In this document: positions 50,650-61,662 of the stretch, piece after piece
Layout: the number at the start of each line of letters is the position of its first letter
Position numbering within the stretch: the stretch's first letter is position 1
Source: Rutstroemia sp. NJR-2017a BVV2
Lineage: Eukaryota > Ascomycota > Leotiomycetes > Helotiales > Rutstroemiaceae
NCBI GenBank assembly: GCA_002946415.1
Contig: NJPS01000074.1
Span: forward strand, 496,001 to 560,000
DNA length: 64,000 nt
Direction: 5' to 3'
Notes under the pieces: model-generated
What the model was told of the DNA's origin: nothing
Databases searched by the model: none
Seen by the model: the letters and a program-made list of their open reading frames with translations, nothing else
Position numbers and translations under genes: made by a program

Positions 50650-51376
50650 GCGGGGAGAAGGGGGGGTTGAGTTGGGTTGGGTGGGGTTGGTGGGATTTGA
50701 GGGATGGAATATTTTGGTGCATAAAAGGTGCAGAACTCCTATTACGTTGTACTTAGATTTATTCAATGCTGACAAAGATTTTTTCTTCGAAAAAGATTAG
50801 CTTGTACGGGGAGTGGAGTTCATGGGCTTGGGTGTTGTTGTTGTTGTTGTCGCCGTGGTGGTGGTAAGTTTGTTGCGGTGAGTGACGATGACTTTTGATA
50901 TGTTCATGCTGTTATGCAAGTTTACGGTAAGTCTGTGCTGTTGTGATATCCTCCGAGTATGGCTCGTCGGCTGGTTCGTCTGGTCTAAAAAGCCTGCCTG
51001 CTTGCTTGCCAAGTTGCTTTTCGTGAAGATGGCGATATATCTCTCCCGGCTTGTTCCCCTTATTACGCGCGAGTGACCTAAAGGGCGTTGCGTACCTAAC
51101 ATCTAACTGTGTCACTTGCTTCCACACTTCTTACATTATCTCACAAGAATATTAAATATCTTCTCAACTAACTTTTTCCCTCTGATCCGTTTTACACTAT
51201 AATAGAATCTAATACCCAATATACATGTACAACTCTCCTTCATAACAATCATCCATGATCCATCTCTTGAAACTATCATCGCATATTATTATCTACAATT
51301 AACCCCCTTTCGCCAACTTTGTTACTACCCATATACCATCCACCGTCAAATCAAACCATCCCGCAGCGCAATAATT
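50650..51376. other. Convergent spacer, SNU66 / small cysteine-rich gene
   Basis: This 727 bp spacer starts with a G/T-rich run (about 50650-50700) and has a GTTGTTGTT repeat at about 50833-50850. No gene is supported. Confidence 0.45.
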
Positions 51377-51930
51377 TTAAAACGGTATAGCGTTTGATAC
51401 CGAACCATTGATGTCCACGGGCGCGCCTAACATTCTGGAGTTTTGGCGAGCTGGTTAGCTTTCTGTTGCTTTCATTTTGTTTTTGGTTTCTTGCTGTATA
51501 GCTTTTGCTTCTTGTTTATGGATGTGGTAGAGTGAAGGGGGATTGGGGGAGAGGATAGGAAATAAGAAATGGAATAGGTATGGCAATGGGACTTGGAAAA
51601 ACGGGGCGGAGGAGCGGAAGGGCGGAGAGAAGGGATAAACATACTTCTTTCCCGTCTCCGTCGCGCAGCAGCCTACGAAGATGGAGGCTGGCCAACAAAC
51701 GATCTGTGATGGATGTGTTAATGTCTGTTGCCTCTTTGCATTCGGGTTAGGAGATTGGAAGTGCGGAGAATGGAGGGGAGGACCGCGGGGGCCAAGATCG
51801 AGGCAAGAAGACGTACTGCAGATGCAAGACCAACGGCAAATCCGAGCGTTGGTCCCACCACCTTGATATGGCAAGGATTCTGATCAGTGCCGCACTGAAT
51901 GCAGAAGAAGGGGATGGGGAGACAGTCCAT
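51377..51930 (-). CDS. Small cysteine-rich, membrane-like protein, 76 residues, three exons (function unknown)
   Basis: This gene is too short and split to appear as a long ORF. Exons on the minus strand are 51817-51930, 51645-51703 and 51377-51434, for 114+59+58 nt and 76 residues. It starts MDCLPIPFFCIQCGTDQNPC with four cysteines in the first 20 residues. A Gly/Ala/Val-rich hydrophobic stretch follows (VVGPTLGFAVGLASA-IVCWPASIFVGCC), then the polar end ETGKK-MLGAPVDINGSVSNAIPF. Both introns (113 and 210 nt) have GTACGT or GTATGT donors, TTAAC or GCTAACC branch motifs and CAG acceptors. The reading frame closes only with this splicing. I recall similar short proteins in other filamentous ascomycetes but cannot name a family. 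A membrane or palmitoylated location is plausible. It is divergent from FHL1. Confidence 0.72.
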
Positions 51931-52974
51931 TTTCGGTGGTGGAGGAGAAGGAGGAGAGGGGGTGGATTTGGTGAGATTTGGTAAGCGAGGATTGAGTTTT
52001 AGAAAGAGTATAGATGGGATCAAATAGACAGGATAGAATAGGATAGATAGGATAGAATGGAACTGGAGAGGATAGGATAGTATGTGAGGCGCTGGGTAGT
52101 AAGAATCCTTTGATAGAGAGTTCACCTGCGATTGTTGCGCCGGACAGCGAGTGAGCAAATAAACAAAGAGATAGAACGATAGATTGATACGATTCTAGGC
52201 CATAAAATATGAATCCAGCTTTCAGACAACCTTTCAGACAACCACGGTACTAGGCGTTAATGGAACAGGTTCTTGAGTTGTTGGCATTTAAAAAAGAGCG
52301 GTAGTTTGGACTTTGGTGACGTAAAGTGTGGAAATCCAGAATAGAGTTAACTTAACCTCTCACAGCCAAAAGCACAGCTCTTAACGAGATCCGTGCTCAT
52401 GAATCGGATGGCTGTCCGCTCTTGGCAGTTAAGCCCTTTCGGGATGGGTTTGCAGCGTGTTTTGCTTTGCTTCGAGAGGTCAAGAGTGGAGTAACATGAG
52501 AGGAAGAGGAGAGGAAAAGCGTTTGAGAAGGCTGAACGTAGAGACGAGAAGTAGAAGCAGCAATAGGAGGGGAAATTTCACTCTTTCTGGGATCCCAGGA
52601 ATTCATGAAAAGGACTGATTGTTTCACATCCAACCTGATACCGTGGCTAGCATATCTCGATGTAAAATCCAGAATGTAGTTACTGCTCTGTAAATGCAAA
52701 AGCTGCTGAAAGTTAAACATCGTCGCTCTCTGTTGAGATCACCGTTTGTCCAACCTTAAGACGATAATAATGGTTCGGCCTATCATAGCGCTCACATGTG
52801 ACCCGATACTGCTGACATAATATCGTGTTATCCGCTCAGATAGAACTTTTGGTCGCAAACTCCGATTATCGTCCAGATTTCTTTCCGTAGGCAAAAGGGA
52901 TTTATTTCGCAGCTCGCCCAAGTCTCTCTCCCTCGAAAGGTGAATGAGTTGTCCTCGATACCATATCGGCAACG
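51931..52974. promoter_or_regulatory. Divergent promoter region, small cysteine-rich gene / FHL1
   Basis: This 1.04 kb region lies between opposite starts. The left part has GGATAG(A/G)ATAG repeats at about 52030-52080. The ORF at 52397-52720 (minus) has no motifs or splice support and is not accepted. Confidence 0.45.
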
Positions 52975-55900
52975 ATGACTTCACCGCAGAACGAAACCGC
53001 GACTCGCCCTATCGCTCCTGTCGCGACAATGTCGACTAGTTCTACTCAAATCACTGATCCTGATAACACGCCCATGGGCAATCTCACCGCTGTCGAAGAT
53101 ACTGCCGCATCTGCGAACTCCGATTCGAGACAAGATGGGTCTGCTCCTCCAATAAACAATGCAACAAATGCTGGGGAACCCTTCGAAGGGATTAGATCTA
53201 GAAAACAATCACTGGCCGTCCAGGAACAAATCAACCTCATCAAACAGCTCTCCAATTCCCCAACCTTTGGCGCCCCTCTCGACCACATTCCAACTTCTCT
53301 TGGTAGCGAGGTTGGCGGTGCGGGATCGAACCTTGCGACTGCGAATACTACCTTGCCACTTGAGGCATTGAGTAACGAGTTGAATAACCAAAACGTCCCC
53401 TTTAACTTGGCGGATATTCCTGTCGATGTACCCGTGGATCGAATGGCAGCTATTGAGATGGGCGTAAATCCAGATCTAGGCGCAGGCACAAACGGCGACT
53501 TGAATGTAAATATGGACGCCAACATCGATCTACATATCAACGGGGACATGGGACAACAATACTGGCCAGCACTCCAACCAGAGGAACCCAAGCTGACGGA
53601 GCTCAATGGCTTTGCGAAACTGGTCTTCGACGATAGTGCATTCTATATGACCACACTCTCTGTGATTCTTGGTCGCGACCAGGATTCTTTGCGCAATCTA
53701 CAACGATATGAAGAAGACAAGCTGAAGATGGAGGCTGGAGACGCAAGTGCTTTCGAGACAGACAATGCTCAGACTCCAAATCGCAAACGGTCGCATTCAA
53801 GGGCTCGACCTAAGCTGACTTGCATTAACGCTTCGGCTGGTATATTAGATCCATGGTTGGAATCTATCTCAGATGGCGAGCCGAGTTCCAAGAGAAGAAA
53901 AGCCAAGAAGGCGAAATCTACAAATGCATCATCGCGGAGTGCTTCCCGAAGAAACTCTCTCGTTCCAACAGCGCCTTTCGTTGTCAATGGCTACATAGAT
54001 CCAAGTGCCGGTGTTCAAGCAGCTAATCCAGCATCGCAGAAACCGGCTCCAAATCATTGCCCGCGTATAGCTATACATCCACCGTTCGCCACTGGGGTAG
54101 CAGGTTTTAAGGCCATATCGAGAGAACATGCTAGGATTTTCTATGACAACAAAGAAGAATGCTTCAAGGCCCGGGTTCTGGGGAGGAATGGACTATTCGT
54201 TGATGACAAATTCTACGATTATAAACAAGAGGCTGCTCTTTCGAATGGGAGTAGATTGCAGATTGGTTACGTCTATATCAGATTCCTGCTACCCAATGTC
54301 ATTCTGGAAGATTCGCAAGATCATTTTGAAGAGGATTATGATGAAGATGCTGTCACGCGCACCTATTCAGAGAGTATTCGTTACTCGGAAGGAGGTAAGG
54401 AAATGAGTCTTGATTTTGATGAGATTCGTCCTAGAAATCCTAGCTCTAGCCCCTCGTCAATCGAGAATGGTATTGATAGTGACGATGATCTAGAAGAGGA
54501 ACGAGACGATGAACCTCACCCTGGCAATCATGAGGAGGCAATTGTGGAAGAAGATGACGATGGAGAAGATGCCGAAGGAGAGGAAGTTGATGAGAGTCTT
54601 TCCGAAGAGGAGATTGATGATGATGACAATGTAGGTGTCAGTCCCACAGACACTAGCCCACAGCTTGCGAAAAAGCGTGGACCAGGTCGTCCTCCGAAGA
54701 ATGGCATCATGTCAAAACGTGAACAGCAGCTTGCGAAAAAGAAAGCGCTTCAAGAAGAGAAAGAGACACCCCAAAGAGCGACTTCGACGCAGCCAGCTCC
54801 CAGTACCAAAAACAAAGTTGGAAGGCCACGAAAACATCCTTTGCCAGAAACTCCGCCAGAACCGCGCCAGAAACGCAAATATACTAAGAGACAACCCAAG
54901 GAGCCCAAAACTACTACAAAAGAATCCAAGGATCCGGAAAATAATGAGGATATGGAAGAAGATACTTTCCACCTCGATGGCAGTTTAGATATGACGAAGA
55001 AGGGAGGTAGTAAGCCAACCTACACACTTAAGGAAATCCCTTGGAAGAGAGAAGAAGACTGTACTGCGGAGCAACTTGCAAAGCCACCCAAGAACTACGT
55101 ACAGATTGTATGGGAGATCCTCACGGAAGAGGGTGTCGATTTATGTCTACCGCAAATCTACAATGAGATGGAGTACAGATATCCTTACTTCACATTCTGT
55201 AAATCGAAAGGATGGCAAAGTAGCGTGCGACACAATCTGGGACAGCATGCATGTTTCGAGCGAAGAAATCGTGCTGGTAAAGGTTGGGCGTGGAGTCTGA
55301 AAGAAGGCGAGAGCTACCAAAAGGAGAAAAAGCGCAAACCATCTTCTCCTGCTCAAGCACCAGCTCACATAAATCGACCAATTTATGGTGCTAACCAACA
55401 AATTGTGTTACCTCAAGGTGTGCAGCCGCCTCCTGGATACATGATTGATTATCGGGGATATCAACCTCAAATGCAGCCTCAGTATCTTCCTCCCGGACAG
55501 CAGCAGCAGCAGCAACCTTATATGGGTCCACAGTATCAACCTGGTCCATATCCTCCTCCACCGCATCCAGGCTATCATCCTCCTATCAATGGCGCGCCGC
55601 CTCCTGGTGGCCCAGCACCGCCATTCATCCCTCCCATCCCGCCTCAGTTAGCTCCTTCAGCACCAACCTCCTACAGTTCTCCTTATGCCCCGAAACCAAA
55701 TCCGTCTGGAGCGCCGCCTCAAAATACTCAACAGCCACAACCCTCCCCGCAACAACATCAGCCTCAGCAACCACATCAATTGCCACAAGTACACATGCCA
55801 CAAATGTCCGCACCGCCACAATCATCTGACCATCCGCCTCCGGGTCCGCCTCCACCTCAACCTCAACTTCCCAGCCAAACACCTCCAGCACCACCTACTC

Positions 55901-56748
55901 CCAATGACCAGCGCCGTAAAACAGCTCTACATCTGATCAACGCATTCCGCACCACACTAGTCAACACTCTCAAGAAAACCCACGCCGACAGCGAAGAACT
56001 CGTCGATTCCGCCATGTCCCGCGTCTTCAATGGTACTGACAAAGCCCCCGACATCGACGAACGACAAGTCGGCATTATCCGCGGATTCCGAAACATGATC
56101 GAAACGAAAACTGATCTCTTCCCCAATGGCGCAGGCGAGTTCCGGCCGCAGCAAGGACGGCCGCCGTCGGCGAATCAGGGCCGAACACAAGACGCTCACA
56201 ATGCGACTGCGCAGACGCAGCAGCCGAGAATCGCGCCTACTGGTCAGGAAAATCCCGCACACATGAATCTTATGCGGCCGTCCCTTTCGGGCCCGTCATT
56301 ATCTGGTCAGAATCGCATGCATGCTTCGTCTGTGCCGAGACCGCCGTTGATGATGCCCGGGATGGGGGCGATCAAGAGGTCGAATTCGGTCGGGGGCGGA
56401 CAGCAGATGAATGGGTTTGCTGGTGTGAATGCGAACGCTAACGGGAGTGGTAATGCAAATGCAGTGGCTAGTCCTGTAGGTGCAGCTGCCAAACCGCTGG
56501 TGGGTAATGGTAATGCGTCGGATGCGAATGGAAATAGTGAGGCGGGTGCTACTGCGTCGCAACAACACTCGCCACAGCAGCCAGTCGTTGGTGTCGGGGC
56601 GGTCAGTCCGAATACGAAGACGGAATCGCTGCTCCGCGAGGATGTTGGTGCGACGGAGGCTCCTCCTGCTACGACGGCGGCTCCTCCTGAGCCAATGTCT
56701 GATTTCAAGAGGAGTTTTAATCATGCACAGACGCAGTTGAGTACGTGA
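52975..56748 (+). CDS. FHL1: FHA plus forkhead transcription factor, Fhl1-like
   Basis: This is an intronless 1257-residue nuclear protein. The FHA domain is split. Its first strand, FAKLVFDDSAFYMTTLSVILGR, lies at about residues 211-234; the rest (FKAISREHARIFYDN, GRNGLFVDD, SRLQIGYVYIRFLLP) is at about 370-440, with about 125 residues inserted. This wording is close to yeast Fhl1, which binds Ifh1 through its FHA domain to control ribosomal protein genes. An acidic region (about 480-560) is followed by two AT-hook-like cores (GPGRPPK at about 567, VGRPRKHP at about 614). A divergent forkhead domain spans about 682-780 (KPPKNYVQIVWEIL ... WQSSVRHNLGQHACFERR ... GWAWSL). A Pro/Gln-rich stretch and a disordered C-terminus complete it. 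Assignment as Fhl1 rather than Fkh1/2 rests on the FHA sequence. Confidence 0.85.
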   Translation: MTSPQNETATRPIAPVATMSTSSTQITDPDNTPMGNLTAVEDTAASANSDSRQDGSAPPINNATNAGEPFEGIRSRKQSLAVQEQINLIKQLSNSPTFGAPLDHIPTSLGSEVGGAGSNLATANTTLPLEALSNELNNQNVPFNLADIPVDVPVDRMAAIEMGVNPDLGAGTNGDLNVNMDANIDLHINGDMGQQYWPALQPEEPKLTELNGFAKLVFDDSAFYMTTLSVILGRDQDSLRNLQRYEEDKLKMEAGDASAFETDNAQTPNRKRSHSRARPKLTCINASAGILDPWLESISDGEPSSKRRKAKKAKSTNASSRSASRRNSLVPTAPFVVNGYIDPSAGVQAANPASQKPAPNHCPRIAIHPPFATGVAGFKAISREHARIFYDNKEECFKARVLGRNGLFVDDKFYDYKQEAALSNGSRLQIGYVYIRFLLPNVILEDSQDHFEEDYDEDAVTRTYSESIRYSEGGKEMSLDFDEIRPRNPSSSPSSIENGIDSDDDLEEERDDEPHPGNHEEAIVEEDDDGEDAEGEEVDESLSEEEIDDDDNVGVSPTDTSPQLAKKRGPGRPPKNGIMSKREQQLAKKKALQEEKETPQRATSTQPAPSTKNKVGRPRKHPLPETPPEPRQKRKYTKRQPKEPKTTTKESKDPENNEDMEEDTFHLDGSLDMTKKGGSKPTYTLKEIPWKREEDCTAEQLAKPPKNYVQIVWEILTEEGVDLCLPQIYNEMEYRYPYFTFCKSKGWQSSVRHNLGQHACFERRNRAGKGWAWSLKEGESYQKEKKRKPSSPAQAPAHINRPIYGANQQIVLPQGVQPPPGYMIDYRGYQPQMQPQYLPPGQQQQQQPYMGPQYQPGPYPPPPHPGYHPPINGAPPPGGPAPPFIPPIPPQLAPSAPTSYSSPYAPKPNPSGAPPQNTQQPQPSPQQHQPQQPHQLPQVHMPQMSAPPQSSDHPPPGPPPPQPQLPSQTPPAPPTPNDQRRKTALHLINAFRTTLVNTLKKTHADSEELVDSAMSRVFNGTDKAPDIDERQVGIIRGFRNMIETKTDLFPNGAGEFRPQQGRPPSANQGRTQDAHNATAQTQQPRIAPTGQENPAHMNLMRPSLSGPSLSGQNRMHASSVPRPPLMMPGMGAIKRSNSVGGGQQMNGFAGVNANANGSGNANAVASPVGAAAKPLVGNGNASDANGNSEAGATASQQHSPQQPVVGVGAVSPNTKTESLLREDVGATEAPPATTAAPPEPMSDFKRSFNHAQTQLST

Positions 56749-58617
56749 GTTAGTGGCTGGGTGCACGCACGCACGCACGCAGGTGAACTTAATTTAGTGG
56801 GATGGGGTGCAAAAAAGTAAAGTTATGATGCGCGCGACACGTCACGTCACGTCACGCTATGGTATAAGCAAGCAAGGTGTTATTATTCTTTTTCAGGCTA
56901 CGGAAGGAGGATCGGTCTTCTAGAATCGTATTGCATTGCAGGTTGGTGCGAAAAGGAAGGCGTCAAATATGGGATGGGGCAGGTAAACTGGAGCAAGGAA
57001 TCGGCCCGGAGGTCCAGAAATTGGAATGGTAAATGGAATTTGGGTTTTTTTGTTTGCTTTTTTTGATTTGGGATTTTTTGAGATGCTAGGGATGGAATTA
57101 CGGATTACAGGGTTGGGGATACGAATACGAACATGGGGGATTGATATGCTATGAGATGGGGTATGATGAATGCTATGGATGAGGATGCGGATAGGGATGA
57201 GGTATACGATGGATGGGTGGTGAATGAAAAGGGGTATATATATATACATTCGCGCATGCATACATACGTGATATGTTATGTCCGGTGTGTATGTCAATGG
57301 TGCGGTGCGAGGGGGAAACTGACATACCTACTCTACTTTATCCTCTTTAGAGGGATCAGAGGAAATGAATAGCGCGTTTGTTTATTGAAGTATCTGCCGG
57401 GTTCCTGGCTCTTTATCCAGGATAGGACAGTACGGACGAACAAGGGAGTGAGAGGGGGAGTGAGAGGGCGAGGAGTGCAAGTGTATATAGTCGTTTGAAT
57501 GGAATGGAATTGAATGAATGGAACGCAATTGAATGGAAGAAATTTGAAGTGAACTGAACTGAGACCTGAACTTAACCTCAATAGGTGAGTAATATTGGAT
57601 AGTGGATGCGAGGTGTGAGATGTGAAGTGAGAAGTAAGATATTAAAGTTATATGAGATATTAGGATGAGATGTTCTTTTATCTGGCTGGATTGTGTGCTG
57701 GTAAGGAGGAGGAGAGAGTGTTTGATGGTTGGGCAGATGAGTAGGTAGGTAGATGGTTGATGGCGTTGGTTGTTTTGGGGGGTTAGGGATGCGAGGGGGA
57801 TAGTGAGGAGGTGGATGAGTGGGTAGGAGGGTTAATGAGTAGGAGGGCGAGTGAGTAGATAGGTAAGTGAGTAGATAGGTAAGTAGGTGAGTACGTGCAA
57901 ATTTCCATGCTGAAGACAGGAAGGATAAGAGGGGAGTGGAGTCAGACGTGGTATAGTACATTATAGTCTGGAGTATCGCTAGCAAGTGGATCTTTTTTGT
58001 CATATGTCTATCTATGTCTCTATCTGCCTACATCAAGTCCCGAGCAGTGTGGAATAGGGTAGCAGGTAGGAAGAGAGGACGAGGGAAAGGGGGAAAGGGG
58101 GGGAAGTTGGAAAGGGGAGGATAATAGGTGAGAGAGAAGATATGGCAGAGAAAGAAGATGTGACAGATAAAAAAAAGATCAAGGAGAAGAGCGAAGTTGG
58201 AGAGAAGGAAAGGAAATTGCAGCTGGGACTGTATATTGCGAGTATATGTACGATAGAGTCCAGGCAGACAAAATCAAGAAGAAGCTGTTAGAAAAGAAGC
58301 AAAGATTGAAAGAAGGAGATAGTGTAATACAAGTATGGGAGTAGGTGAATATGAAAGCAACTAGAAGCGAGCTCCATGGAGGTGATAAGTTGGCGGCTGA
58401 AAGATAGGTACAAACACTTTGCAGGAATGGACTTGACTGATGATGAACTAGGAAGAAGGGAGAGGGCGCGAAAGATAAGATACAGACAAGAAAGATAGAA
58501 AGCGGAAGAAGGACTGTAGGGAGAATGTTACGCACGCAAAGCGAGCAAGTAAACTTAATGCCCAGTCTATCTTCCCATCCATCACAGTTAACTACACTAT
58601 AGAGAATTACCTACCAC
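56749..58617. other. Repeat- and purine-rich gene-poor region downstream of FHL1
   Basis: This stretch has no supported gene. Just after FHL1 are a (CGCA)n run at about 56762-56781 and ACGTC repeats at about 56838-56857. From about 57590 to 58560 the plus strand is dominated by G and A, so minus-strand ORFs there encode hydrophobic, Ser/Pro/Leu-rich strings from composition alone. A 16-bp tandem repeat is listed separately. Confidence 0.5.
57851..57882. repeat. Two perfect copies of a 16-bp unit GTGAGTAGATAGGTAA
   Basis: Two tandem copies are flanked by related GTAGG/GAGTAG fragments, inside the purine-rich region. Confidence 0.9.
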
Positions 58618-58831
58618 TCATCCCGGCACATACATCTTCAAAACCTCGAAGAATTCCACAATTTCCCCACCCAACATCTCTATCCCAATACCAAACTCGG
58701 CGCCCCCAACGGTTCGCTGCCCCAAGATAGAAGTATCACTTAACATTTACAGCCTCCCGCATAACGCAAGCATCCACTCTCCCCCTCTCAATACCAACCA
58801 GGGCAATCTCCCCCAAAGGCACTTTTCCGCC
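58618..58831 (-). pseudogene. Possible decayed coding remnant with a frameshift
   Basis: Two short minus-strand frames abut with a one-base frame change. The upstream frame (58831 to 58736) reads GGKVPLGEIALVGIERGRVDACVMREAVNVK then stop. The downstream frame (58746 to 58618) reads MLSDTSILGQRTVGGAEFGIGIEMLGGEIVEFFEVLKMYVPG then stop. Both have balanced, protein-like composition, and the gap between them is too short for an intron. No family was recognised. It may also be chance, since the pieces are only about 31 and 42 codons. Confidence 0.25.
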
Positions 58832-59879
58832 TCAGACTAAAACAAGATACTACTCGTCCGTTCGAATGTTCACAGGGCACGCGATCACAACATATATGTA
58901 CGTATCAGACCTAAATGCATATTTAACGTTCATGAAGCTTCTAATGTTAGGTAGCAGCAGTGAGTCGTGGCGCTGACTGCAGTGTGCATTGCATACTGGA
59001 GAAGAACGATATGCCGGGGCGGTACATACTGTATGATGCAGCGCACGGGCGATTTGGGCAGTAGTCGTCATAACAGGAGAAAGTTCAGATGCATAAGATT
59101 TCTTGGACTGCGTTTCATACAAAATGCAATAGTGATTCTGACAGGAAATGCAAAGAGCCTTCATCTTCGCTGGGATCATTGGCTGTAGTAGGACCGATAT
59201 AGGTCGACCAAGTATTGAAGTCTGGTATGTGGGCGTGGAAAGTCTGCTTTCAGAATGTGATGGGCGGAAAACGTGGATACCTGGAACTATAGTCGCCTTA
59301 TACGACACACACAGCTAGCTTGCGATGAATACATGAACCTATCAACTCTCGCCACTCTGCACTCTTTAGAATCCACACCTCTGATTGCAAGATAGGAAGC
59401 ATCTTTGCCTTACCGGTGCCGTACCAGGCTCATGCGAATTCGTAAACCAAGTTCACACTTTCCTCACCGCATCCAGCTCTTCATGTCAGCGAATGTCACG
59501 TTTTGTAAATGATGCAACGACGCCCCCTGGCGCCTATTACCAGACCGCTATCTGGGGGCCCAAAATCCTCAGTACAGAGATGTATGCCTGCCTATCTGAC
59601 GTCGTACAGAACCCAGCTAGCGCAGAAGCCTGTCAGCTAAACCCTGGGAACGTCGTGACAGTGACTCCGGCGCCACATATTATCCGGGCGTGCCGCTAAT
59701 CTCCGAATTTTCCAGGAACGAATCCCAAGAATGAATATTATGCCCGTGCGCTCAACAATCTGCAATGGATGGTATGACGAGTTTCGGGTAACTATCTCTT
59801 TACGAATTTGGGGATTTCCGGATATGGCTTTGTAGAGTCCAGATGAGCAATGTAGAACCTGTAACTTTCTGTGTCGTGA
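58832..59879. other. Unassigned stretch with one plus-strand open frame
   Basis: An open frame at 59385-59699 (104 codons, plus) reads with balanced composition (PPGAYYQTAIWGPKILSTEMYACLSDVVQNPASAEACQL), but I see no recognisable motif, signal peptide or splice partner. The rest has no supported feature. Confidence 0.3.
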
Positions 59880-60420
59880 GGGAACCATCTCGCCCGAATG
59901 GATAGCTAAAACTCTTCATCGAGATCTCGTTTCTCAACGATGTAAGCTTTTGACACGAATCGGGTAGGATCACTTTTCGAAGGACATTAGATTAATAATT
60001 CACCTCAATCGCACTCCGGACGGTCTGTTCAAGGGTACCAGAATGACCGTTGTACGAATAAACCGGGTAATGTACTTTGATAGTCCCGCCTCGGGCGCGA
60101 TCCTCCGAAGACTCATCGGCACGGAAGTTGTATTCTACTCCAGGCGGAAGACATATCCCTGCGACCCGTAGCTGTCAACACTCGCGAAAGCAATGACGAA
60201 GATAGACTCATAGCTAGTAGACGTTTTACTGGCGCGCGGAAACTCCGTATGTAGCAGTAACGCACACAACATGGTCATGAAACGCCGGAATCTTGACCCC
60301 CGTAGATTCCGTGGCGGCATACAATGTGTTGCTGCGTGGAAAAGAAGGGAATGATAAAGATGGCTGGTTTCATTTATGCGACCCCCACATGTTCGTCCTT
60401 TGTGATGGATCGCCCGAAAC
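59880..60420 (-). other. Cluster of unrecognised coding-like segments
   Basis: Three minus-strand frames within about 500 bp look protein-like but do not join cleanly. They are NTLYAATESTGVKIPAFHDHVVCVTATYGVSARQ (about 60225-60330), RVAGICLPPGVEYNFRADESSEDRARGGTIKVHYPVYSYNGHSGTLEQTVRSAIEVNY (about 59995-60170) and KAYIVEKRDLDEEF (about 59910-59950). Candidate splice signals exist: CACGCAG and TTGACAG acceptors, GTAAAA and GTGAAT donors. I could not find one phase-consistent model. It is either a real small gene, a decayed gene, or chance; no function is proposed. Confidence 0.3.
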
Positions 60421-61662
60421 CATGATCTCATATCTACTTGACGTAGATAGCTAGCTATCAGCAAGGTACTTTCCTGCCGTGATGGGCATTTTCATATCGA
60501 CCTTCCTGGTTCCCATCAGTCTGTACGATAAGGAAGGCCTGTATATAAGGCTACCAGGTAAAGTTTCTGCTCCTGGCGTAGTTGCAGACTCCAGTTGAAG
60601 TGGATGATCTCGACGAGATCGACCATGCTAGATACCAACTCAATCGACTCAAAAGTAGATGGCCATAGGTAAGCAGCCTCAAAAGTTCCCTCCGCCAATG
60701 AACCCTGCCCTTATGCGATTGAAGCTTGTGCCTGATATTACAAGGCGAAAACACCAGAGATTCAGTTGGTAAACTCCAAGGTTTGAGCTTGTAACCATTT
60801 GCGTTGAATGTTGTTTGATAAGTGATGATGGAAACTGGTTATGATCTGCTGATCTGCGGAGCTGTATGTATCAAGTTGTTGTCCGCTGTGAATCGCCAAA
60901 ATAAATTCTATCAAACTCGAGTACTTGCTCCATAGCTCTAGGACTCGTACTCTGCCAAGCCTGCAACGCGATCAAAAGGTGAAATATCGATGATTCGAGA
61001 ATTGACAACGATGTCTATTCTCCTCTTGCGGGCTTTTGATGAAGTTCGTGATCCATTTTGGGCGCCCGCGTGATGTTTTATTGCATGAAACGTTCCTGCA
61101 GATGTCTTCTGTAACACTACCTGATCGCAATATATTTTTTGACCTCAATTCCAGCAAAGATATGCCACGAGAGATTGATTTAGGAGCGGTCTAGAGACAG
61201 TCGATCTTATTCGTAGGGCTAGTCTTGATTTTGTGAAGGAGCCGCTAAGGGGGAATCATGGGAGCCAATAAAATTCGTCCTCGGGTGTTCGCCTTAACAA
61301 GGCGTGGGAAATATTGGATGGGTAGCCCACACAGTACCATTGCCCCTAACCATCGTGCAGAAATCCCAACGCGCCTACGTGTAAGGGTGTTCCAGTCAGC
61401 GACTCAGCTCGAGAGATATGGCCATTCCATCGATCAGTGAGACAACCATATTCCCGACGAACTCATGGGGTCTCGGGGTTGGAGAGCGGTTATTCCTTGT
61501 ACAACGCCACTCTCAATACTCATAAGACTCTTGAAACCTTCCCAGAAGTCCTTAGAAAAAGACTCTACTAGACCAAAGAAGACAGTCGTACAGTCTCATT
61601 CGAGTACATTTTATGTACCTGTGCTTGTTTCCAATTATCGCGTTATACCGTCGCCAGCTGTC
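60421..61662. other. Gene-poor region upstream of the 130-residue gene
   Basis: Only scattered short ORFs, no repeats and no RNA gene were recognised. An in-frame extension upstream of 61663 stays open back to 61465 but lacks a better start or splice support. Confidence 0.4.

Noticed and set aside
57578..58003. 141-codon minus-strand ORF with many Thr/Leu/Pro
   Set aside because: It is the translation of GTGAGTAG-type tandem repeats.
58179..58535. 118-codon hydrophobic minus-strand ORF resembling a membrane protein
   Set aside because: It lies in a purine-rich plus-strand region where any minus-strand frame gives Leu/Ser/Phe/Pro; composition explains the hydrophobicity.
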